DNA from: Pyrinomonadaceae bacterium
GTDB taxonomy: Bacteria; Acidobacteriota; Blastocatellia; Pyrinomonadales; Pyrinomonadaceae
Assembly: GCA_025929655.1 (NCBI GenBank)
Contig: JAICPV010000030.1
Span: 1-11,027 of the forward strand
Length of the DNA stretch: 11,027 nt
Direction: 5' to 3'
The position numbers were made by a program, and so were the translations under genes. How positions within the stretch are numbered: the stretch's first letter is position 1; each line of letters opens with the position of its first letter. A model generated the notes under the pieces. That model was not told the DNA's origin. It did no database searches and was given only the letters and a program-made list of their open reading frames with translations. Positions 1 through 7,293 of the stretch are shown here, piece by piece.

Positions 1-873
1 CAGTTCGGCGGCGGCATCGACAGAATATTGGGAAACCGCACCGCTGCGGATTTCGACGGCGACTTGAAGGCGGACCGTTCGGTATATCGGCCTTCGGACA
101 GCACCTGGTACATTGCCAACAGCTCAAACGGCCATTTTTCGGCGCTGCAATTCGGACTGTCCGGCGACATTCCGACGCCCGAAGATTTCGACGGTGACGG
201 CCGGGCCGACGTCGCGGTTTACCGGCCGACGAACGGAACGTGGTACTGGATAAGAAGCGCGGACGGCACTTTTGCATTCGAACAATTTGGGCTCGACGGT
301 GATACGCCTAAAGCCGGTGATTTCGACGGCGATGGAAAAGCGGACCTGAACCTTTTTCGGGGTTCCGAGGGCACCTGGTATACGCGGAGATCGACCGACG
401 GCGGCGTGATCTCGGTAGCATGGGGCTTACCCGGCGACGTTCCGGCCCCTTCCGATTTCGATGGTGACAACCGAATGGATTACACGGTCTGGCGGCCCGG
501 CAACGGCACGTGGTATACGATCAACAGCACGAACGGCGCGTTCTTTATAAACGGCTGGGGCCTGCAGGAAGATATTCCGATGCCGGGTGATTACGACGGC
601 GACGGTAGGTCGGACCTGATGGTTTTCCGGCCTTCGTCCAGTGAATGGTATCTGTGGCAGAGCTCCAATAATCACATTATCGTACAGGCTTGGGGCCTTC
701 AGCCGGATATTCCGGTGGCTAGTGATTGGGACGGCGACGCCATCGACGACATGGCGGTCTTTCGACCTTCCGATGGCAGATGGTACGTGATCGGCAGTTC
801 CGCCGGCATCTTCGTTACGCAACAGTGGGGACTCAACGGCGATCAGCCCGTGCCGAAATTCGACACGCCGTGA
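1..873 (+). CDS. FG-GAP/VCBS-like repeat protein, C-terminal part (5' end outside window)
   Basis: The frame is open from base 1, so the gene begins to the left; the in-frame TTG at 28 lies inside a repeat and is not the start. The visible 290 residues are six consecutive repeats plus a short C-terminal cap. Repeat 1 (1-147) is 49 residues; repeats 2-6 start at 148, 283, 418, 553 and 688 and are exactly 45 residues each; the cap runs 823-870. Each repeat carries a W/F-G-L-x-G-D turn, an acidic DFDGDG loop that resembles a calcium site of FG-GAP/VCBS beta-propellers, a V-x-R-P strand and a G-T-W-Y strand. Such proteins are usually exported and end in or consist of a propeller; the signal peptide and any N-terminal domain are not visible. 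The stop TGA at 871-873 directly abuts the comF stop on the other strand. Substrate and partner are unknown. Confidence 0.85.
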   Translation, partial: QFGGGIDRILGNRTAADFDGDLKADRSVYRPSDSTWYIANSSNGHFSALQFGLSGDIPTPEDFDGDGRADVAVYRPTNGTWYWIRSADGTFAFEQFGLDGDTPKAGDFDGDGKADLNLFRGSEGTWYTRRSTDGGVISVAWGLPGDVPAPSDFDGDNRMDYTVWRPGNGTWYTINSTNGAFFINGWGLQEDIPMPGDYDGDGRSDLMVFRPSSSEWYLWQSSNNHIIVQAWGLQPDIPVASDWDGDAIDDMAVFRPSDGRWYVIGSSAGIFVTQQWGLNGDQPVPKFDTP

Positions 874-1587
874 TCACACGGCACGTGCGAGCGTAAGGAC
901 GTTGACAGCAGACGCACCGCAACGCTTCAAGGCTTTTGCGCAGTATGACGCGGTGGCTCCCGTCGTGAGAACGTCGTCGATCAATAAGACGGATTGTCCA
1001 TCGATCAGCTTCGGCCGAGCTACATCGAAAGAGTTCTTGACCGAGAGATCTCGGGCTTTCTCGTCCATGCCGGCGCGATGGATGGGCGAATGCTTCGTTC
1101 GAACGAGGCTATGCGCGTCCACAGAAATGCCTGCGGTTCGGCCCAAAGCTTGGGCGATCACCTCCGCCTGATTGAACCCTCGTTCGAGTTTTCGCTGCCG
1201 CGAAAGTGGGACCGCAACGATCAACGTCGAGTCTGCAAAACCGTTTTTATCGAAGGCTTCAGCAAGGAGCTGTCTCAATTTCGGCGACAGATGCGGCTGC
1301 GTCTTCAACCCAACCACCGCAGCTTTCAATGCGAAAGAATAAATACCCAAGGATCTAGCCCTATCGTATTCATGGCCGTCGCACTGCCAGCATTTCAACC
1401 GGCTTGCGGAAGGCTCCGGCCGCCCGCATTTGTTACAAAGCGGTAAGCATTCGTCGAAAATATTAGTTTGATTCCAGCAATCCGCGCACGCATTCCCTAA
1501 CGACGGCGTCGTGATGCTTGCGCCGCAGCACAGGCATACCGCGGGGAAGAGTGTCGAGTAAAGATTATCTCGTACGGCGCGAAACAT
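874..1587 (-). CDS. comF: ComF family phosphoribosyltransferase-like protein
   Basis: This 237-residue protein has the ComF layout. An N-terminal cysteine cluster (C18, C20/C21, C34, C37, then C47, C51, C54, C66, C69) suggests zinc binding, and a C-terminal PRTase fold carries the PRPP loop VLLIDDVLTTGAT at about 200-212. The ERGFNQ motif near 135-140 is also typical. ComF proteins are linked to uptake and processing of transforming DNA in naturally competent bacteria, but their reaction is unsettled, so a competence role is inferred from the family only. The ATG at 1587 gives the normal family length. The gene lies 52 bases behind the DksA/TraR-like gene on the same strand and could be the tail of that operon. 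I see no clear Shine-Dalgarno site. It ends flush against the repeat protein's stop. Confidence 0.9.
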   Translation of the reverse strand: MFRAVRDNLYSTLFPAVCLCCGASITTPSLGNACADCWNQTNIFDECLPLCNKCGRPEPSASRLKCWQCDGHEYDRARSLGIYSFALKAAVVGLKTQPHLSPKLRQLLAEAFDKNGFADSTLIVAVPLSRQRKLERGFNQAEVIAQALGRTAGISVDAHSLVRTKHSPIHRAGMDEKARDLSVKNSFDVARPKLIDGQSVLLIDDVLTTGATASYCAKALKRCGASAVNVLTLARAV

Positions 1588-1639
1588 TTACCGTAGAGAT
1601 ATTAGAGCGATTGAAATGTAATTTAAAGATTGAAAGCTG

Positions 1640-2008
1640 TTAGGCGGTTTCTTCGTCCAGTAGACCCTGTTCGACGAGCTGCTGGCAGTCAATGCAGTAA
1701 CGCGCCCAGGGGATGGCGCTGAGGCGTTTGGGGTTCACCTCTTTGCCGCAATTTTGGCATTCGCCGTATTCCTTCTCCTCGACACGCCGCAGAGCCTCGT
1801 CGATCAGGGCAAGCTGCCTGCTTTCATTTTCGGAAACCGCGAGCATGACGTTTTTGGAATAATTCCGCACGGCGAGATCGACGGGGTCGGGCGTTTCCGA
1901 ATCGTCGATCGAGAGATCATTTCCGTTGAGCTTTTGGACGATAAGCTCGCGCTCCTTAAGGAGCTTTTCTTTGATTTCCTTCGCCTCTTTGGCTTTCAAT
2001 TTACTCAT
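1640..2008 (-). CDS. DksA/TraR-type zinc-finger transcription factor
   Basis: With the start placed at the ATG at 2008 the product is 122 residues. It begins with a Lys/Glu-rich helix, has a D-P-V-D-L-A motif at 41-46 that fits the DxxDxA tip of DksA's coiled coil, a second helix, and a four-cysteine zinc finger (C84, C87, C105, C108). DksA-like proteins enter the RNA polymerase secondary channel and, with or without ppGpp, tune rRNA and amino-acid promoters; the acidic tip suggests that activity is kept. A longer reading with a start at 2083 adds 25 residues that are only the antisense-free overlap with the rlmH end and is unlikely. The chosen start overlaps the rlmH stop by eight bases, which suggests translational coupling. 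It ends the tight part of the obgE operon. Confidence 0.85.
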   Translation of the reverse strand: MSKLKAKEAKEIKEKLLKERELIVQKLNGNDLSIDDSETPDPVDLAVRNYSKNVMLAVSENESRQLALIDEALRRVEEKEYGECQNCGKEVNPKRLSAIPWARYCIDCQQLVEQGLLDEETA

Positions 2009-2456
2009 TATGGTACGGAAAACCTCTCGATATCGTATAAGCCCGATAAAGCTGTTCCAACAGGACCACACGAGCCATCTCATGGGTAAAAGTCAGAAAC
2101 GATAAGGATAACCTATCGTCGGCCCTCTCGGCAACCGCAGATGACACTCCTTCAGCCCCGCCGATAATGAAGGCAATCTCTTTGTTTGCACTGTTTTCCC
2201 ATTTGCCTATGCGACGCGCGAGAGCAAGTGAGTCCAAGGCCGTGCCGGCCGGGTCGAGGAGAACGGCGAAGGACTTTGGATTCAATAATTCCAGGATCCG
2301 GTTGCCTTCTGTTTCGCGGCTTTTCGGACCAGCGGCATCTTTTGCTTCCCTGATCTCGCAGGGAACAAAATGAGAAAGACGCTTCAGATATTCGTCCTGA
2401 AGCGCCTTCCAATTCTTATTTCGGGTCTTGCCGACCCAGACGAACCGAAATTTCAT
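2001..2456 (-). CDS. rlmH: 23S rRNA pseudouridine-1915 N3-methyltransferase RlmH
   Basis: A 151-residue SPOUT-class methyltransferase, close to the 155 residues of the E. coli enzyme. It shows the family start MKFRFVWVGK, the SAM-binding trefoil-knot segment FIIGGAEG around 97-103, and the conserved C-terminal block with H125 in LTFTHEMARV, the LYRAYTI helix and the final PYH at 147-149. RlmH methylates the pseudouridine at 1915 in helix 69 of 23S rRNA on assembled 70S ribosomes. It starts six bases after the rsfS stop and its stop overlaps the start of the DksA-like gene, so it is translated within one operon. I see no strong Shine-Dalgarno site before the ATG at 2456. Confidence 0.95.
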   Translation of the reverse strand: MKFRFVWVGKTRNKNWKALQDEYLKRLSHFVPCEIREAKDAAGPKSRETEGNRILELLNPKSFAVLLDPAGTALDSLALARRIGKWENSANKEIAFIIGGAEGVSSAVAERADDRLSLSFLTFTHEMARVVLLEQLYRAYTISRGFPYHNE

Positions 2457-2462
2457 TAACGT

Positions 2463-2906
2463 TTACCCGGCAGAAGCTTTCATGCTCTCGGGCAGGTCCA
2501 CCTTCCCCGCGTCGCGCCAAAGTCGTTCGAGATCGTAAAAATCCCGGGCCTCTTTGTTGAATAAATGAACAATGAAATCCCCGTAATCCAGGAGAACCCA
2601 TTCGGCGGATTTATAACCTTCGATGCGAACGGGCCGCCGGCCAGCCTGCTTCTTCAATTGTTCATTTATCTCGTCAGCAATAGCTTGCACCTGTCGTTGA
2701 TTGGTACCGTCGGCGATCACAAAGAACTCGGTAAAACTTGCGATCGAGCGCAGATCGAGCACAGTGATCCGCGTCGCCTTCTTATCATCGGCGCAACGGA
2801 TTGCGAGCTGAACTTCCTCGTCCAGTTCGGTAAATGGCAAATGCTTTTTCACGACCTCGACCGCAACCGTTTCGCGGTGAAGCGTTTTTTCCTGTAATTC
2901 TTCCAT
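2463..2906 (-). CDS. rsfS: Ribosomal silencing factor RsfS
   Basis: The 147-residue protein has the RsfS/Iojap (DUF143) core: a helix followed by ITVLDLRSIASFTEFFVIADG near 67-87, the NQRQVQAIADEI helix, the EGYKSAEWVLLDYGDFIVHLF block at about 111-131 and an ARDFYDLERLW tail. RsfS binds protein uL14 on the large subunit and blocks joining of the subunits, mainly when nutrients are short. The first 30 residues are a slightly longer leader than in many homologues. It starts three bases after the nadD stop (nadD-rsfS is a widely conserved pair) and is followed six bases later by rlmH. The three genes together form a standard ribosome-maturation cluster. Confidence 0.95.
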   Translation of the reverse strand: MEELQEKTLHRETVAVEVVKKHLPFTELDEEVQLAIRCADDKKATRITVLDLRSIASFTEFFVIADGTNQRQVQAIADEINEQLKKQAGRRPVRIEGYKSAEWVLLDYGDFIVHLFNKEARDFYDLERLWRDAGKVDLPESMKASAG

Positions 2907-2908
2907 CG

Positions 2909-3553
2909 TTAATAAAGTTCGTACTTTTCGATGTATTTTGCAACTTCTTTCTGAAGGTCCTGCTCACGATCGAGTTTGCCGTCGCTCAGGTCTTCCCGAA
3001 GCTCTGTCGCGGACGTGTTGTAAAAAACCAGATCGGTGAAATAGATCGAATCATGTACGCTTTCCGATTCGAGCGTGCGCGCCTCCGCTCGCAGATCGAT
3101 TATTCGATCGCGAACCGCGCCCGTAACATGGCCCGTTTCGATCTCGTATCCCGGCCGCGATACCACAATATGGTTGGTCGAAAGTAAGACATTTTCCCAT
3201 TCCTTCCACGTTCTGATGTCGGACCACGAGTCCGCGCCCATCACGAAGAAAAGCTTCCAGCCTTGGTAGATCGTTTTCAGTTCGGGGATCGTTTCGACCG
3301 AGTATCTCGGCTCGCCCTTTTCGAGTTCGAGAGTGGAAACGATCATTTTCTTTTCAGCCTCCGTCGCAAGTGCGAGCATTGCAAAGCGGTGAAATGCTGA
3401 CGTAGGCTTCCGATCCGGCTTATGTGGTGCATGGAAAGCAGGAATGAATACGAAAAGGTCGAGTTCGAACCGGTCGATCAGCTTTCGGGCTATCATTAGA
3501 TGCCCATTGTGTACCGGATCGAAAGTGCCACCGAAAACAGCTACGCGATTCAA
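2909..3553 (-). CDS. nadD: Nicotinate-nucleotide adenylyltransferase NadD
   Basis: NadD joins ATP and nicotinate mononucleotide to give deamido-NAD in the NAD pathway. The 214-residue product has the nucleotidyltransferase signature GGTFDPVHNGH at 8-18, an APHKP motif near 42-46, FVMGADS near 103-109 and, near the end, TSATELRE, a variant of the usual ISST-x-IR motif. The start is a TTG at 3553; it gives the exact family N-terminus and has GGAGG about ten bases upstream, inside obgE. The TTG overlaps the obgE stop as TTGA, a sign of translational coupling. rsfS follows after two bases. Confidence 0.95.
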   Translation of the reverse strand: MNRVAVFGGTFDPVHNGHLMIARKLIDRFELDLFVFIPAFHAPHKPDRKPTSAFHRFAMLALATEAEKKMIVSTLELEKGEPRYSVETIPELKTIYQGWKLFFVMGADSWSDIRTWKEWENVLLSTNHIVVSRPGYEIETGHVTGAVRDRIIDLRAEARTLESESVHDSIYFTDLVFYNTSATELREDLSDGKLDREQDLQKEVAKYIEKYELY

Positions 3554-4584
3554 TTTCCGGCAGCCTCCCCGATCACAGGTTCCTCACGCATTTCACGAAG
3601 GAGATCCGAAACTCTTGTCACAAGCTGATCGATGCCCTTTCTCGTAGCTGAAGAGATCTCAAAAAACTCGCGGCCGTCTTTTTGGGCGACCGATCTAAGC
3701 TCCTCAAGCCTTGCCGGATCGTCCAGCGCATCCGTTTTTGTCGCAACTACAATTTGCGGCCGCGAAGCTAGCTGCGGATCGTATTTTCGCAACTCGCGGT
3801 TGATAGTTGCGTAAGCGTCAGAGACGCTCTGATGATCTGCGGAGGAAACATCCACGAGGTGAAGAATCAACTTCGTCCGTTCGATGTGCCGAAGAAATCG
3901 ATCGCCGAGTCCCGCGCCTTCGGAGGCGCCTTCGATAAGGCCCGGGATATCCGCGATGACAAACGTATTGAAATCTCCCATATCGACGACACCGAGATTC
4001 GGTTCCAATGTGGTGAACGGGTAATCTGCGATCTTCGGTTTCGCAGCAGAGATCACAGAGATCAAGGTTGATTTTCCAGCGTTTGGGAGTCCAACCAATG
4101 CGACATCGGCGATCAGTTTCAACTCCAGCTGCAGTTCGCGTTCCTCGCCGGGCCGGCCGGTGTAATGGTATTTCGGAGCACGTTTTGTCGGCGTAGCGAA
4201 ATGCGCATTGCCCCAACCGCCTTTTCCGCCCTTCGCCGCTAAATGCCGTTGGCCGGATTCCGTGAAATCGAACAGCAGTTCATTTGTCCCGGCGTCGAAC
4301 ACCTGGGTTCCGACGGGGACCTTTATCGTTAATGACTCGCCGTCTTTGCCGAAGCGGTTGGAACCTTCGCCGTGCCGGCCGCGTTCGGCTTTGTGTTCGG
4401 GGTTGTAACGAAGATGAAGGAGCGTGTTGAGCCCTTCGTCGGCTTCTATCCAAACATCGCCGCCGACACCACCGTCGCCTCCGGAAGGCCCGCCGCGCGG
4501 GACGAACTTCTCGCGCCTAAACGCTGTTACGCCGTCTCCGCCGTCTCCGGCCTTGACCCTGATCTTTGCGCGGTCGATGAACAC
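3550..4584 (-). CDS. obgE: GTPase ObgE/CgtA, large-subunit assembly factor
   Basis: The 344-residue protein starts with the glycine-rich Obg fold (about 1-158; MFIDRAKI start, repeated GDGG/GGDGG turns). The GTPase domain follows: G1 GLPNAGKS at 165-172, switch I YPFTT at 188-192, G3 DIPG at 212-215, G4 TKTD at 282-285 (a small change from NKxD) and G5 SSA at 311-313. It lacks a long C-terminal OCT-type domain and ends with a short acidic tail. Obg GTPases act in 50S assembly and in stringent-response control. The start is a GTG at 4584, fixed by the family N-terminus. No Shine-Dalgarno site is visible, and a promoter lies just upstream, so the message may be leaderless. obgE heads the nadD-rsfS-rlmH operon. 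Its common neighbours rplU and rpmA are 3.8 kb away. Confidence 0.97.
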   Translation of the reverse strand: MFIDRAKIRVKAGDGGDGVTAFRREKFVPRGGPSGGDGGVGGDVWIEADEGLNTLLHLRYNPEHKAERGRHGEGSNRFGKDGESLTIKVPVGTQVFDAGTNELLFDFTESGQRHLAAKGGKGGWGNAHFATPTKRAPKYHYTGRPGEERELQLELKLIADVALVGLPNAGKSTLISVISAAKPKIADYPFTTLEPNLGVVDMGDFNTFVIADIPGLIEGASEGAGLGDRFLRHIERTKLILHLVDVSSADHQSVSDAYATINRELRKYDPQLASRPQIVVATKTDALDDPARLEELRSVAQKDGREFFEISSATRKGIDQLVTRVSDLLREMREEPVIGEAAGN

Positions 4585-4592
4585 AGAATTAA

Positions 4593-4621
4593 ATTGTAGA
4601 ATTTGCCAGGTGGCTTAGCAA
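4593..4621 (-). promoter_or_regulatory. Sigma70-type promoter of the obgE operon
   Basis: Read on the minus strand, TTGCTA (4616-4621) and TACAAT (4593-4598) are separated by exactly 17 bases. The start of transcription would fall around 4585-4587, only 1-3 bases before the obgE GTG codon. Confidence 0.6.
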
Positions 4622-4637
4622 AAAACATCGGAAACCG

Positions 4638-4666
4638 TTGGGTTTTCCGTTTCGTATCATTAAATA
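4638..4666 (+). promoter_or_regulatory. Weak candidate promoter for the ABC permease pair
   Basis: TTGGGT at 4638-4643 and TAAATA at 4661-4666 are 17 bases apart, just before the first permease start at 4683. Only half of each box matches consensus. The -35 box lies within a small imperfect hairpin (about 4630-4650; GGAAACC pairing with GGTTTTCC), which could be an operator or chance. Confidence 0.3.
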
Positions 4667-4682
4667 ATAACTGTACTGCTTT

Positions 4683-5909
4683 ATGCCGTTTACCGAGGCA
4701 TTAAAACTTGCATTCGGGTCGATCCTGTCGCACAAGCTGCGCTCGTTTTTGACGCTGCTGGGCGTAATTTTCGGCGTCGGCACGGTTATCGTCGTTGTGT
4801 CACTGATCGAAGGATTCAATGCGTACGTCGACGACAAGATCGCGAACATCGGCACGAATGCCTTCAGCGTGCAGCGGTTCTCGATCGAAGATTTTTCCAG
4901 CGTCGAAGCGATGAACGCTGCGAGACGGAAAAACAAAGATGTAACGATAGACGATCTGAAAGCTATCGAAGCACTCGACGGATCGATCGGGGCCGCTGCC
5001 GGAAAAGCAGCGACAATGGCCGATGTTAAGTACGACGAAACCACTCTTTTCAATGTCCAGATCAGCGGCGTGTCGCCGAGTTTGCATGGGATCCAGGGCA
5101 TTGAGGAGCGTGAGGGGCGTTACTTCATCGATGCGGAAGACGAATCCAGACGTTTTGTCTGTTTCATAGGTTCGGAGCTCGCAGACAAGCTTTTTCCTAC
5201 CGGCGGCGCGGTCGGCCGGATCTTAAAAGTCGACGGACGAACCTATCAGGTCATTGGTGTCGGGAAGGAACAGGGCTCGGCGTTCGGGCAAACGCGGGAC
5301 ATGTACGTTTCGATTCCGTTACAGACATTTCTTACCGTTTACGGCGTTCGAAGATCGATCTCCATAACGGTCGCTTCGACGACACCGGAAACTTACGACG
5401 ACGCAATCGAGCAGGTGCGGACCCTGATGCGGGTTCGGCGCAAGGTGGAGCCGGACGAGAAAGACAGTTTCGGGATAGTTACGCCGAGCGCCATCAATCA
5501 GCTTCGCGATGCGATATTTGGGACGATCCAGGTGGCAGCTATCGGCGTTACGTCGATCTCGCTGATCGTCGGCGGCATTGTGATCATGAACATCATGCTC
5601 GTAAGCGTGACCGAACGAACCAAGGAGATTGGGATCCGCAAAAGCATCGGCGCAAGGCAGTCGGACGTACTCAAACAGTTCCTTGCCGAATCGACCACTT
5701 TGGCATTAGTTGGCGGTTCGATCGGCGTGGCGGTCGCTTATCTGATCGCGAAATTCGTTGCTGTGGTTTTCGGTATTCCGACGGCGTTACCGCTTGTTTG
5801 GGTGACGATCTCGCTTGTCGTTTCGAGCAGTGTCGGGTTGGTTTCTGGAGTCTACCCCGCGTGGAAGGCCGCCAGACTGGATCCGATCGAGGCATTGAGA
5901 GCAGACTGA
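4683..5909 (+). CDS. MacB/FtsX-type ABC transporter permease (first of pair)
   Basis: This 408-residue membrane protein has the type VII ABC permease layout. There is a cytoplasmic N-terminal helix, membrane segment 1 at about 21-42, a large extracytoplasmic MacB-type domain (about 45-280), three further membrane segments (about 283-307, 337-360, 368-390), the VTERTKEIGIRKSIGA coupling-helix motif at 309-324 and the ending PAWKAARLDPIEALR. Such proteins do not pass substrate through the membrane but couple ATP use in the cytoplasm to work outside, for example lipoprotein release or efflux through a partner. No MacB-type ATPase or MacA-type adaptor gene lies next to it, so the partner ATPase must be encoded elsewhere. 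No clear Shine-Dalgarno site precedes the ATG. It is paralogous to the next gene. Substrate unknown. Confidence 0.93.
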   Translation: MPFTEALKLAFGSILSHKLRSFLTLLGVIFGVGTVIVVVSLIEGFNAYVDDKIANIGTNAFSVQRFSIEDFSSVEAMNAARRKNKDVTIDDLKAIEALDGSIGAAAGKAATMADVKYDETTLFNVQISGVSPSLHGIQGIEEREGRYFIDAEDESRRFVCFIGSELADKLFPTGGAVGRILKVDGRTYQVIGVGKEQGSAFGQTRDMYVSIPLQTFLTVYGVRRSISITVASTTPETYDDAIEQVRTLMRVRRKVEPDEKDSFGIVTPSAINQLRDAIFGTIQVAAIGVTSISLIVGGIVIMNIMLVSVTERTKEIGIRKSIGARQSDVLKQFLAESTTLALVGGSIGVAVAYLIAKFVAVVFGIPTALPLVWVTISLVVSSSVGLVSGVYPAWKAARLDPIEALRAD

Positions 5910-5919
5910 AAGTTCAAGG

Positions 5920-7188
5920 ATGAGGCTTTTTACAGGTTCATTTTACGAGAACTTCCTGATGGCGTTCGATACGCTGCGCCACCACAAACTGCGCTCGTTC
6001 TTGACGATCCTCGGTGTCGTGGTCGGAACGACGACTGTCATTGTGATCGCTGCGTTCGTTTCGGGGATCGATGCAAAGGTTTCGAAGGAGATCGAGTCGT
6101 TCGGCACAAACTCGATCTATGCTTTCAAATTCGAACCCGGATTCAACTTTAATCCGTCGGCTGAAGAGCGGATGCGGAAACCGCTGACGGAAAAGCACGC
6201 CGACGCGATACGATCCGATTGCCGGAATTGTGAATATGTAACGCCGTTCATGTCCCCGGTGGATTTTATGGCAGGGCCGTTCGCCGACCGGATCAACGTC
6301 CGCTACCGTGAGATAGAAATGACGACCGCAACCGTTCAGGGAGCGGCTTCCGATTATTTCCTAATGGGTGTCACCAGCCTTACCGAGGGCCGTTATTTCA
6401 CCGCGGATGAAGAGGCTACAAGGGCAAAAGTTGCTGTTATTGGGATAGACGTCGCGAATACGCTGTTTCCGTATTCCAATGCCATCGATCAGGAGATACA
6501 GATCGAAGGCCGCCAATACCGCGTGATAGGCGTATTAAAAGAAAGGGAAATATTTCTAGTCGGCGCCGACGATCCTAATAATGAGAACAAGGCGGTTTAC
6601 TTGCCGTTCAAGACGATCAAGCAGCTTTATCCGGCAAACGAAGACTGCTTCATTATGGCGACCGCAAAGCCGGGAAAGCTTCAGGAGGCACTCGAGGAGA
6701 TCCGCTTGATCCTGCGACGTGAACGAAACGTCGCGTCTGGGCAAAAAGATAATTTCGGTGTTCAAACTTCAGACGAGATCATTGAACAGTTCGGGGCGAT
6801 AACTGGGGGGATTTTTATTCTGATGGTTGCCATCTCAAGCGTCGGCCTGTTGATCGGCGGTATCGGCGTGATGAACGTAATGCTGGTTTCCGTCACGGAA
6901 CGCACGAAGGAGATCGGTGTTCGTAAGGCGATCGGAGCGCGGAGCAAGGATATTATTACGCAGTTTTTGATTGAGGCGGCAACACTGACAGGTTTGGGCG
7001 GCGTTCTTGGGATAATCATCGGGATATTGCTTTCGCTGCTTATACAGATGATCTTGCCGACGTACATTCCGTTCTGGGCGCCCGTCGTCGGGTTTGGCGT
7101 GTCTGTTGGCCTCGGAATATTATTCGGCTTTCTGCCCGCTTGGAAGGCAGCGAGGTTGAACCCGATCGATGCTTTGCGGTATGAATAA
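5920..7188 (+). CDS. MacB/FtsX-type ABC transporter permease (second of pair)
   Basis: A 422-residue paralogue of the preceding permease with the same order of parts. Membrane segment 1 lies at about 25-49, after the shared HKLRSFLT motif. A MacB-type extracytoplasmic domain follows, then an FtsX domain with a strongly hydrophobic segment, the VTERTKEIGVRKAIGA coupling motif, two more membrane helices and the ending PAWKAARLNPIDALR. It starts ten bases after the stop of the first permease, so the two are one transcription unit and probably form a heterodimer, or act as two alternative homodimers. The periplasmic part has a Cys pair (CRNC) that the first copy lacks, possibly a disulfide. An alternative start at the ATG of residue 14 cannot be excluded. 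No ATPase gene is visible in the window. Confidence 0.93.
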   Translation: MRLFTGSFYENFLMAFDTLRHHKLRSFLTILGVVVGTTTVIVIAAFVSGIDAKVSKEIESFGTNSIYAFKFEPGFNFNPSAEERMRKPLTEKHADAIRSDCRNCEYVTPFMSPVDFMAGPFADRINVRYREIEMTTATVQGAASDYFLMGVTSLTEGRYFTADEEATRAKVAVIGIDVANTLFPYSNAIDQEIQIEGRQYRVIGVLKEREIFLVGADDPNNENKAVYLPFKTIKQLYPANEDCFIMATAKPGKLQEALEEIRLILRRERNVASGQKDNFGVQTSDEIIEQFGAITGGIFILMVAISSVGLLIGGIGVMNVMLVSVTERTKEIGVRKAIGARSKDIITQFLIEAATLTGLGGVLGIIIGILLSLLIQMILPTYIPFWAPVVGFGVSVGLGILFGFLPAWKAARLNPIDALRYE

Positions 7189-7252
7189 ACCTCGAAAGCA
7201 GGCGGCCCGCCCCCTGAATCGCCGTGCATTCTGAGCCGCTTTTGCACCTTCA

Positions 7253-7293
7253 CAAAAAAACAAAAGCGTCGTCTTGATCGCTCAAAACGACGC
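7253..7293 (-). terminator. Strong intrinsic terminator of the minus-strand ncRNA
   Basis: On the minus strand a 12-bp stem (7266-7293, one G-U pair) is closed by a GCGA tetraloop and followed by a U-rich tract (complement of 7253-7265, TTTTGTTTTTTT). It is oriented to stop transcripts coming from the right and fits no protein gene. It closes the structured RNA that starts near 7771. Confidence 0.85.

Noticed and set aside
28..30. TTG as the start of the repeat protein
   Set aside because: The frame is open to base 1 and the repeat pattern begins before this codon.
2009..2083. 25-codon upstream extension of the DksA-like gene
   Set aside because: It lies wholly within rlmH, is Trp- and Phe-rich unlike the family, and the ATG at 2008 gives the normal start.
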